A stretch of DNA of 64,000 bases from Paenibacillus algicola (GTDB taxonomy: Bacteria > Bacillota > Bacilli > Paenibacillales > Paenibacillaceae): the NCBI RefSeq assembly GCF_005577435.1, contig NZ_CP040396.1:1732501-1796500 (forward strand). The letters run 5' to 3'. The first letter of the stretch is position 1. Each line of letters begins with the position of its first letter. The notes below the pieces were generated by a model. The model saw nothing but the letters and a program-made list of their open reading frames with translations, searched no databases and was not told the origin of the DNA. The translations under genes were made by a program, and so were the position numbers. Below are positions 57,079-64,000 of the stretch, piece after piece.

Positions 57079-58803
57079 ATGAATCACACGCACAAGGAAG
57101 TACTAGCTAGTGAGGTTACCCATTCCAATCTGAGTCACTATGAACAGGCTGTAGAGCGATTTTCGTGGAAAGAAATTGAGAGCCATTTCACCTGGTATGA
57201 TACCGGGAAGGTGAACATGGCTTATGAAGCCATAGACCGCCATGTAGCAGAAGGCCTTGGGGACAAAACTGCGCTCCTGTACAGCGATAGCAGCAGAGAA
57301 GAAGCCGTCACCTTCGCACAGATGAAGGAGCAATCCGACAAGTTCGGCAATGTGCTGCGTAAATACGGTATTGGCAAGGGAGACCGCGTGTTTATTTTTA
57401 TGCCGCGCAGTCCGGAGCTTTATGTTAGTCTGCTGGGCACGCTGAAGGTAGGGGCTGTGGTAGGTCCGCTGTTTGAGGCCTTTATGGAGACCGCTGTCAA
57501 GGACCGCCTGGAGGACAGTGGAGCGGTTGCGTTGATCACAACACCAGCCTTGCTGCCACGAGTCAAGCGGGAGGAGCTGCCGCTGCTCAAGCATCTGATT
57601 CTGGTGGGAGAGGACATTCCAGAGGGTGAAGGGCTGCTAAACTATCAGAAGGAGATGGAGCAGGCCTCAACCGACCTTCAGATTGAATGGCTGGATCGGG
57701 AAGACGGCATGATTATGCATTATACCTCCGGCTCAACGGGCAAGCCGAAGGGAGTATATCACGTACAGAATGCTATGATTCAGCATTATTATACCGGCAA
57801 GGTTGTTCTGGATCTGCGGGAGGATGATGTGTACTGGTGCACCGCTGACCCTGGATGGGTTACAGGCACTTCTTACGGGATTTTTGCACCTTGGTTAAAT
57901 GGCGTGACCAATGTGATCCGCGGCGGACGCTTCAGTCCCCAGGATTGGTACAACACCTTGGCTAAGAACAAGGTAACGGTATGGTACAGTGCACCGACGG
58001 CCTTCCGAATGCTGATGGGAGCCGGCTCAGATATGATCAGCGAATATGACCTGAGTCATCTGCGCCATGTCTTGTCGGTGGGAGAGCCGCTCAATCCGGA
58101 GGTTGTCCGCTGGGGACATAAGGCGTATGGACAGCGGATTCACGATACCTGGTGGATGACCGAGACCGGTGGGCAGCTCATTTGCAATTATCCGGGGATG
58201 GCCATTAAGCCTGGCTCTATGGGACGTCCGATTCCAGGTGTCAAGGCTGCGATACTGGATGATCAGGGCCGGGAGGTTCCGCCGAACACGATGGGCAATC
58301 TGGCCATTCAGACTCCTTGGCCATCTATGATGCGGCAGATCTGGAACAATCCGGCGAAGTATGAGGAGTATTTCCGAATCCCGGGTTGGTACATTTCCGG
58401 AGATTCGGCGTATATGGATGAAGAGGGCTACTTCTGGTTTCAAGGCCGGATTGATGATGTTATTAACTCGTCCGGAGAACGCATTGGTCCCTTTGAAGTG
58501 GAGAGCAAGCTGGTAGAGCACCCGGCGGTGGCCGAGGCCGGCGTCATCGGGAAGCCGGATGTGACCCGGGGCGAGATTATTAAAGCGTTCATCTCGCTGC
58601 GTGAAGGCTATGAGCCATCCCAGGAGCTCAAGGATGACATTTATCGCTTCGTCAAGGAAGGGCTGTCGGCACATGCTGCACCGAGAGAGATCGAATTCAA
58701 GGATAAGCTGCCGAAGACCCGTTCCGGCAAGATTATGCGGCGGGTATTGAAGGCATGGGAGCTGGATCTCCCGACCGGCGATCTGTCCACGATCGAAGAT
58801 TAA
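57079..58803 (+). CDS. acsA: Acetyl-CoA synthetase (AMP-forming)
   Basis: A 574-residue adenylate-forming enzyme that activates acetate with ATP and CoA. Motifs: IMHYTSGSTGKPKGVYHVQN (ATP loop), WWMTETGGQLICNYPGMAIK, WYISGDSAYMDEEGYFWFQG and the hinge GRIDDVINSSGERIGPFEVE. Lys551 in LPKTRSGKIMRR is the catalytic lysine targeted by AcuA-type enzymes. GAGGAGG precedes the ATG. Normal length for Bacillus AcsA. Expression probably CcpA-repressed through the cre at 57013. Confidence 0.96.
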   Translation: MNHTHKEVLASEVTHSNLSHYEQAVERFSWKEIESHFTWYDTGKVNMAYEAIDRHVAEGLGDKTALLYSDSSREEAVTFAQMKEQSDKFGNVLRKYGIGKGDRVFIFMPRSPELYVSLLGTLKVGAVVGPLFEAFMETAVKDRLEDSGAVALITTPALLPRVKREELPLLKHLILVGEDIPEGEGLLNYQKEMEQASTDLQIEWLDREDGMIMHYTSGSTGKPKGVYHVQNAMIQHYYTGKVVLDLREDDVYWCTADPGWVTGTSYGIFAPWLNGVTNVIRGGRFSPQDWYNTLAKNKVTVWYSAPTAFRMLMGAGSDMISEYDLSHLRHVLSVGEPLNPEVVRWGHKAYGQRIHDTWWMTETGGQLICNYPGMAIKPGSMGRPIPGVKAAILDDQGREVPPNTMGNLAIQTPWPSMMRQIWNNPAKYEEYFRIPGWYISGDSAYMDEEGYFWFQGRIDDVINSSGERIGPFEVESKLVEHPAVAEAGVIGKPDVTRGEIIKAFISLREGYEPSQELKDDIYRFVKEGLSAHAAPREIEFKDKLPKTRSGKIMRRVLKAWELDLPTGDLSTIED

Positions 58804-58905
58804 TGTACAGACTAGCAAGAGAGTAGTAATACTATAACAGGCATGGCAGTGCTCGGGAGGGTGATCCCGGTGCTGAAGAAAGCGCAAATAGACCAAAATA
58901 AAGAC

Positions 58906-58952
58906 ATGGCGGTGCTGGGCTAACCTCCCAGACTCTACCATGTCTTTATGTT
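58906..58952. terminator. Terminator between acsA and the convergent PBP gene
   Basis: AAAGACATGG...CCATGTCTTT with inner GCTGGG/CCCAGC-like pairing; T-rich on the minus side (CTTTATTTT). Confidence 0.75.
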
Positions 58953-58991
58953 ATGGCTTCATAATTTCACTCACTCAAGGGAGTTTCCTCA

Positions 58992-61900
58992 TTAAGGCTT
59001 CTCGAACTTAACTGTCGCAGAAGCTGAGGATTCTCCCTGTTCATTGATGGCGGTCACCCGGAAGGTACCGTTGATCGGTTCATCGACACGCAGTGTAAAT
59101 TCCGTGCCTTGGCTTGAGCCAATCATCTGGAAGACGCCATTGCTATTCGGGCTGAAATATACCTGATAACGCTGCACCTGTTCATCAGCCGGGTTCGCCG
59201 CCCAGGTGGCTCTGAAGCCGTTAGACGTCGCTTGAACGGACAGTTTTCTTGGCTCAGAAGGTATCGAGGAAGGGCCCTGAGGCTCCTGAGGACCCTCAGG
59301 CTCCTCGGTCACGCCATCCTCCGGAGCGCTGTTATCATAGTCTGGATTCTGAGGCTGCTGCGGCGGATCCGGAGTGACCGGTTCCGGAGCCGGTGGTGTG
59401 TATGATGGACCGACGGCATCACTTGGAACCGACGTTCTGCCTGCTACATCCACTGCAACAACATAGTACTGAACGTTCGATCCGGACGAGGACACGATAT
59501 AATTCGGTCCGTCACTAGACACAACCTGACCGGTCTGTAGAAAAGCACCTCCGTTAGAAGAACGGTACAGCCGATACCCGACTACGTCCGGTGATCCGCT
59601 TGGTGTAAAGCTAATCACAGCCTGGCCGTTGCTTGTAGAATATCGAGCATTCTTCGCCGGAGTTGGCGCGCTGCCGTCATCTACCCGAGGATCCACCTTG
59701 GTCGGCATATCCTTGCTTGCATCCTCCGGAATGTAATAGGATAATGGCGGATGATCGCCAGTCATGACCTCCAAGGCGTTCTCCAGCTCCTGAACCAGCT
59801 CGCTGATCGGCTTCTCGCGCCGGATGACGGTACGGGTGCTAAGGAAATCGTCAGGTGTTCCTTCTCTGGCGATATAATTGGCGCCCCGGTAGGTGATGAA
59901 TTTAGCTTGCTCCACAGCATCATCCTGCTCTTTCGGCACAAACTTGGCATTGAACAGATCCGTGACATAGCGGTCGGTCAGAGCCGAAGGAAGCTTGCCG
60001 CTGTAGAAAGACACGGTCTGGGTAACAATGCCCTCCGGCTGCTTGAATTCCTTGTTCTCAAACAGCTTCGGTTTAAGATTGATGCTCTCATTCATAATTT
60101 GGGACCAGATATTTTGAGCATGAGTCCGCTGCGGTTGGTCCAATGTATTCACCTGCAGATCATAGCCAACCCATACGCCGACTGTAATGTCGGGCGAGAA
60201 GCCAACGAACCAGCTGTCGGCATAGTTTTGGCTAGAGCCCGTTTTGCCGGCAATGGGAATACTGTTGAAATGCTTGTAATTTTTAAGAACCGTACTGCCA
60301 GACCCTTCAGTAATGACCGTTCGCATCATATCTGTCATAAGATAGGCGGTCTGCTCTGAATATACCTTCACGGGCTTCACTTCGTGCTGATATACAATAT
60401 TGCCGCGGGAATCCAGGATCTTGCTGATCATGTAGGCATCGTTGAATTTTCCCTGATTGCCGATCGAGCTGTAGGCATTCGTCAGTTCTTCTACCGTTAC
60501 ACCATACTGCAGCCCGCCGAGTACTCCGGTAGCCGCGGCGTTATCTTTGTCAGTCAGTGTCGTAATACCGAGCTTTTTCGCAAAGTCCCATGCCTTATCA
60601 ATTCCAATGGCTTCATTAAAAAGCTTCAGCGCCACAGTATTGGTGGAGTCATTGAGGGCTTCGCGTGCAGTCATCAGTCCTTTATATTTATCATATACGT
60701 TCATCGGAATATGAAAGCCCTTGCTGCCATCCTTCAGGATAATCGGAGAGTCATCCACTATGCTAGCGGGCTGAACTTGACCGGATTCCAGAGCCGGCAA
60801 ATACGCCGCAATCGGCTTCATGGCGGAGCCGGGCTGCCGCCGCATTTGTGTGGCCAGATTCGTCTGCTCCGTTTGAAAATCACGGCCTTCAATCATGCTG
60901 AGGATGGCGCCCGTATCATTGTCGATAACCATAGCCGCAGTCAACTCCTGACCCTTCTCCTCATCGTCCGGATAGAAGTTGTCATCGTTATCCGCGATCT
61001 TCCGCAGGGCTCCGTACAGGGTGCGGTCAATGGTCGTATAGACACGGTAGCCGCCCGTGCTGAGCTGCTCCCGGGCTTCGTCCATCATCTGATTCAGCTG
61101 ATCTGAGCTGACCTGGCTGAGATCAACATCGGGGTAGTTCATGCTCATGATGACATCGGATGCCTTGCGCTCAACCTCCATCATCAGATAAGGATAGGTG
61201 ACATAAGCCTTCTGCAGCCGGGGAGCAAGCGAGGCTTTAATATCAAACTGCTGTGCTTCCTCGTATTGCTGCGCTGTAATGACGCCCTCCTCCAGCATAC
61301 GCTCCAGCACCAGCCCCTGACGCTTCAGGGCGCGGTTAAAGGCGTCCTCATTAAACTGCCCGGTTCCATCGAAAGCGGAATAGGCGGACGGGAGCTGGGG
61401 CAGACCGGCCAAATAGGCAGCCTGAGCGATATTCAGCTTGCTGAGATCATTCATGTTAAAAATCCCTTTTGCTGCTGCCTTGATTCCGAACACATTATAG
61501 CCGTTCGAGCCGTTGCCGTACGGAACCTTGTTCAAATAAGCCGTAATAATTTCGTTCTTGGTCATATACCGCTCCAGGCGCAAGGCAAGCAAAATTTCCT
61601 TAACCTTCCGGTTGGCGGTGCGGTCCCTGCTCAAGAATACCTGTCTGGCCAGCTGCTGCGTGAGCGTGCTGCCTCCGGTCTGCACCGGCTCATTCAGCAG
61701 GCGCTGCTTTACCGCGCGGGTCGTACCTTTCAGGTCCACACCTTCATGGGTGAAGAAGCGGTTGTCTTCTATAGCTACTACGGCATCAATCACAATTTGC
61801 GGTATTTCTTCAAACTCCACCGGCCGCCGGTCTTCTTCAGTCCGAAGCTGGCCAATGGGTGAGCCGTCTCCAAAATAGGCGAAGCCGGTGATGGCGTTGA

Positions 61901-62108
61901 GTCCCATTTGCTGCTCAATCAGGTCCCGGGATCTGACAGGATCATCCTTGACAATGGAGGTTACGTAGCCGAACACAGCCCCTCCCGCAAACAGCATGCC
62001 CATGAGACCTACGACAAAAAGCCAGCCGATCACGCTCCCGATTCTGCGTCCAATGGATCGTTTGGGAGGACGATCTTTCTCAGGCTTCTGTTTTTTCTCC
62101 TCAACCAT
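58992..62108 (-). CDS. Class A penicillin-binding protein 1A with C-terminal fibronectin-type repeats
   Basis: A 1,038-residue bifunctional peptidoglycan synthase. One N-terminal span (about 24-50). Glycosyltransferase domain with VAIEDNRFFTHEGVD (catalytic Glu114), GGSTLTQQLARQ and the KEILLALRLER motif. Transpeptidase domain with SAMK (Ser428), STN (488-490) and KTG (622-624). The last 240 residues are unusual: a fibronectin type III-like domain (ISFTPSGSPDVVGYRLYRSS), a Pro/Glu-rich linker of about 50 residues (PPAPEPVTPDPPQQPQNPD) and a second such domain (GFRATWAANPADEQVQRYQV). It polymerises and cross-links the wall. AGGAGGAG precedes the ATG. Confidence 0.95.
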   Translation of the reverse strand: MVEEKKQKPEKDRPPKRSIGRRIGSVIGWLFVVGLMGMLFAGGAVFGYVTSIVKDDPVRSRDLIEQQMGLNAITGFAYFGDGSPIGQLRTEEDRRPVEFEEIPQIVIDAVVAIEDNRFFTHEGVDLKGTTRAVKQRLLNEPVQTGGSTLTQQLARQVFLSRDRTANRKVKEILLALRLERYMTKNEIITAYLNKVPYGNGSNGYNVFGIKAAAKGIFNMNDLSKLNIAQAAYLAGLPQLPSAYSAFDGTGQFNEDAFNRALKRQGLVLERMLEEGVITAQQYEEAQQFDIKASLAPRLQKAYVTYPYLMMEVERKASDVIMSMNYPDVDLSQVSSDQLNQMMDEAREQLSTGGYRVYTTIDRTLYGALRKIADNDDNFYPDDEEKGQELTAAMVIDNDTGAILSMIEGRDFQTEQTNLATQMRRQPGSAMKPIAAYLPALESGQVQPASIVDDSPIILKDGSKGFHIPMNVYDKYKGLMTAREALNDSTNTVALKLFNEAIGIDKAWDFAKKLGITTLTDKDNAAATGVLGGLQYGVTVEELTNAYSSIGNQGKFNDAYMISKILDSRGNIVYQHEVKPVKVYSEQTAYLMTDMMRTVITEGSGSTVLKNYKHFNSIPIAGKTGSSQNYADSWFVGFSPDITVGVWVGYDLQVNTLDQPQRTHAQNIWSQIMNESINLKPKLFENKEFKQPEGIVTQTVSFYSGKLPSALTDRYVTDLFNAKFVPKEQDDAVEQAKFITYRGANYIAREGTPDDFLSTRTVIRREKPISELVQELENALEVMTGDHPPLSYYIPEDASKDMPTKVDPRVDDGSAPTPAKNARYSTSNGQAVISFTPSGSPDVVGYRLYRSSNGGAFLQTGQVVSSDGPNYIVSSSGSNVQYYVVAVDVAGRTSVPSDAVGPSYTPPAPEPVTPDPPQQPQNPDYDNSAPEDGVTEEPEGPQEPQGPSSIPSEPRKLSVQATSNGFRATWAANPADEQVQRYQVYFSPNSNGVFQMIGSSQGTEFTLRVDEPINGTFRVTAINEQGESSASATVKFEKP

Positions 62109-62229
62109 GAATGTTTACTCCTCCTTTTAACGCACCTATTATAGCATAAATTGCAGGATTTGAATCATGCAGGCTGGAACCTGTCGATTTGGTCATGAAA
62201 AGTTTGACTTGCATTGACGGCTTATGCTA

Positions 62230-62528
62230 TAAATATGGCTAAGTTCATATCAATAAAAGCTTCGAAGGACCCCAGTAGAAGGGCGAATGAGATCTCCCAG
62301 AGATCCGGTGGTTGGTGCGAACCGGAAGAATCGTCCCCTTTGAATTACTGTCCAGAGCTGTCCGGAGGAACGTGATCCACTTCAGAGTGTCACCAGTAGT
62401 CCGGTACCGGGTATTGTATTCCGTTATGTTAATGAAGTGAAAGCCCCTGCCTCATGCGGCGCGGGTTTTAATTAGGGTGGTAACGCGAGTGCTCCTTCTC
62501 GTCCCTTGGGATGAGAAGGAGCTTTTTT
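62230..62528 (+). promoter_or_regulatory. T-box riboswitch of tyrS
   Basis: A leader of about 300 bases with the T-box core AGGGTGGTAACGCG (62474-62487) followed by terminator GCTCCTTCTC...GAGAAGGAGC plus T-run (62491-62527). Uncharged tRNA pairs its acceptor end with the TGGT bulge to form the antiterminator. In stem I, TAC (62346-62348, in GAATTACTG) is placed as the specifier codon, in agreement with tyrosine. Located directly upstream of tyrS. Confidence 0.92.
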
Positions 62529-62564
62529 GCGTCTAAATACAGGAAGGATGTGCACGAAGTGGCT

Positions 62565-63818
62565 ATGAAATGGGAAGAGCTAACAGAGGTTCAGCAGCAG
62601 GAGGTAGAGCGTCAGCTGGATGTCATCGCAAGGGGAGCCGTTGAAATTGTCCCTGAGGAGGACATGAGACAAAAGGTGATGAGATCCGTCGTCAGCAACG
62701 AGCCGCTGCGGATCAAGCTGGGTATGGATCCATCGGCGCCGGATCTGCATCTTGGACATACGGTCGTTCTGCAGAAGCTGCGCCAGTTCCAGGAGCTGGG
62801 GCATGAGGTGCAGCTGATCATCGGTGATTTTACCGGCCGGATCGGTGACCCTACCGGTAAATCGGAAACCCGGAAGCAGCTGACGGAGGAGGATGTGATC
62901 CGGAATGCTGAGACGTATCAGAAGCAAATCTACAAGGTGCTGCTGCCGGAGCTTACCAAGGTATACTTTAACTCTCACTGGCTGGGACGCATGTCGTTCG
63001 GGGATGTCGTTGAGCTATCCTCCAAGGTCACGGTTGCGCGCATGCTGGAGCGGGATGATTTTGAGAAAAGATATCATAGTGGACAGCCGATCAGCATTCA
63101 TGAATTTTTCTACCCGCTCATGCAGGGCATGGATTCGGTAGAGCTGAAAAGTGATGTGGAGCTTGGCGGCACGGACCAGAAATTCAATCTGTTGATGGGC
63201 AGAACATTGCAGAAGGAGTATGGCGTGGAGCAGCAGGCGATTGTGACGCTTCCGCTGATTGAAGGGCTGGACGGCGTTCAGAAGATGAGCAAGAGCCTGG
63301 GCAACTACATCGGTATTGATGAAGAGCCTAATGAAATGTATGGCAAATCCATGTCGATTCCGGATGAGCTGATGCTGAAATACTATAGTCTGGCGACAGA
63401 TATCAGCAATGAAGAGCTGACCGCATTGACTGAAGGATTGGAGAAGGGAACTGTGCATCCGAGAGATGGGAAGATGCAGCTTGGTCATACCTTTGTACGG
63501 ATGTACCATGGTCAGGACGCGGCGGATGCTGCGCAGCAGCATTTCGTGACCGTGTTCCAGCAGCGCGCCCTGCCGGAGGACATCGAGGAGTTTGCGATTC
63601 CGTCCGAGGAGCTCGTGGACGGAGAAATTCGGCTAATCCGGCTGCTGACCTTAGTAGGGTTTGCAGCATCGAATGGAGAAGCCAAGCGCAGCATTCAGCA
63701 AGGCGCAGTTAAATGGAACGAAGAGAAGCAAAGTGACTTTAACGGAAGCATCAAGCCGGCAGATGGAGATATTCTTCAAGTGGGTAAGCGCAAATTTGCG
63801 AAGTTAAAGCTTTCTTAA
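62565..63818 (+). CDS. tyrS: Tyrosyl-tRNA synthetase
   Basis: A 417-residue class I aminoacyl-tRNA synthetase charging tRNA-Tyr. HIGH-type [20 protein letters not shown], the tyrosine pocket [20 protein letters not shown] then [17 protein letters not shown] motif [17 protein letters not shown], and C-terminal S4-type RNA-binding segment [23 protein letters not shown] 62565 fits the family N-terminus ([20 protein letters not shown]), although the AGGAAGG at 62541 is better spaced for GTG 62559. Controlled by the upstream T-box. Confidence 0.95.
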   Translation: MKWEELTEVQQQEVERQLDVIARGAVEIVPEEDMRQKVMRSVVSNEPLRIKLGMDPSAPDLHLGHTVVLQKLRQFQELGHEVQLIIGDFTGRIGDPTGKSETRKQLTEEDVIRNAETYQKQIYKVLLPELTKVYFNSHWLGRMSFGDVVELSSKVTVARMLERDDFEKRYHSGQPISIHEFFYPLMQGMDSVELKSDVELGGTDQKFNLLMGRTLQKEYGVEQQAIVTLPLIEGLDGVQKMSKSLGNYIGIDEEPNEMYGKSMSIPDELMLKYYSLATDISNEELTALTEGLEKGTVHPRDGKMQLGHTFVRMYHGQDAADAAQQHFVTVFQQRALPEDIEEFAIPSEELVDGEIRLIRLLTLVGFAASNGEAKRSIQQGAVKWNEEKQSDFNGSIKPADGDILQVGKRKFAKLKLS

Positions 63819-63841
63819 TACAGAAAGACAGAAAGACAGAG

Positions 63842-63895
63842 CAGCAGGCCGGCAGACGAAGCTGAACATCACCTTCAACCTGCCGGCCTTTCTGC
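63842..63895 (+). terminator. Terminator of tyrS
   Basis: AGGCCGGCAG...CTGCCGGCCT with TTTC; a 24-base loop with minor pairing. Confidence 0.8.
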
Positions 63896-63918
63896 ATACA
63901 GAGCGAGGCATATGTTAT

Positions 63919-63954
63919 AAAAAAAATCCCCCGGTGTTTCCACCTGGGGATTCT
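63919..63954 (-). terminator. Terminator of rpsD
   Basis: On the minus strand AATCCCCAGGTG-GAAA-CACCGGGGGATT with GNRA tetraloop and a run of eight T. Confidence 0.93.
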
Positions 63955-63958
63955 TATA

Positions 63959-64000
63959 TTAGCGGTTGTAGAATTCGACGATTTGCTTCTCATCGATGTC
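63959..64000 (-). CDS. rpsD: Ribosomal protein S4, C-terminal end (runs off window)
   Basis: Only the last 13 residues are inside: DIDEKQIVEFYNR followed by TAA. The IVEFY-x-R ending is the usual C-terminus of bacterial S4, a 16S rRNA-binding protein and autoregulator. Position next to tyrS is as in Bacillus subtilis. The short length limits certainty. Confidence 0.75.
   Translation of the reverse strand, partial: DIDEKQIVEFYNR

Noticed and set aside
1..64000. CRISPR array or other regularly spaced repeat
   Set aside because: No series of short direct repeats with even spacing was seen; repeats found are IS ends and terminators only.

Overview
The window looks like a chromosomal segment of a Paenibacillus-type Bacillota (low-to-mid GC, TTG/GTG starts behind strong GGAGG sites, Rho-independent terminators after most operons). 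The assignment rests on a YesM/YesN-type two-component system paired with an LplABC-type sugar importer, a T-box in front of tyrS, a bacillithiol-linked YtxJ protein, and a Bacillus-like neighbourhood at the right end (ytxJ, ccpA, acuA/acsA divergent pair, tyrS, rpsD). No database search was possible, so family names rest on motif recognition.

Bases 1 to about 18,200 are a decayed accessory region. It opens with the C-terminus of a tyrosine recombinase and a replication-type helix-turn-helix protein, then holds phage or ICE-like remnants: a HicB-like antitoxin with a stop at codon 3, a BRO-N antirepressor fragment, a frameshifted HTH/ParB-like gene and a half DNA ligase. It also contains an intact IS256-family element with an 8-bp target duplication, an orphan left end of a related element, a Tn554-like recombinase pair, a dead IS1182-like element, a frameshifted DUF4393 gene, a frameshifted secreted protein, a candidate HEPN-type defence gene and a cassette of very small minus-strand genes. 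Much of it is broken.

From about 18,200 onward the sequence is ordered core genome: ung, an AI-2E family exporter, L,D-transpeptidases and a stress protein. Then comes the most coherent system, a catabolic cluster (21,767-36,050): sensor kinase and AraC-type regulator, solute-binding lipoprotein, two permeases, and three cytoplasmic glycosidases (GH125 alpha-mannosidase, a large clan GH-A enzyme of GH42-like layout, GH38 alpha-mannosidase). The set is what would be needed to import a mannose-rich oligosaccharide, such as a trimmed N-glycan or yeast mannan fragment, and dismantle it inside the cell. A 13-bp stem-loop between the binding-protein and permease genes, and a cre-like palindrome in front, suggest how it is tuned.

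The remainder is housekeeping: tRNA-Val(GAC), a GNAT acetyltransferase, a metallo-hydrolase, an Orn/Lys/Arg decarboxylase, 6-phosphogluconate dehydrogenase, shikimate kinase and EPSP synthase, a glucose/GlcNAc-type PTS permease directly overlapping ptsI, CcpA, MTA/SAH nucleosidase, AcuA/AcsA with a good cre site between them, a class A penicillin-binding protein with fibronectin-type repeats, T-box-controlled tyrS, and the tail of rpsD. CcpA, the PTS and the cre sites place carbon catabolite control close to several of its likely targets.
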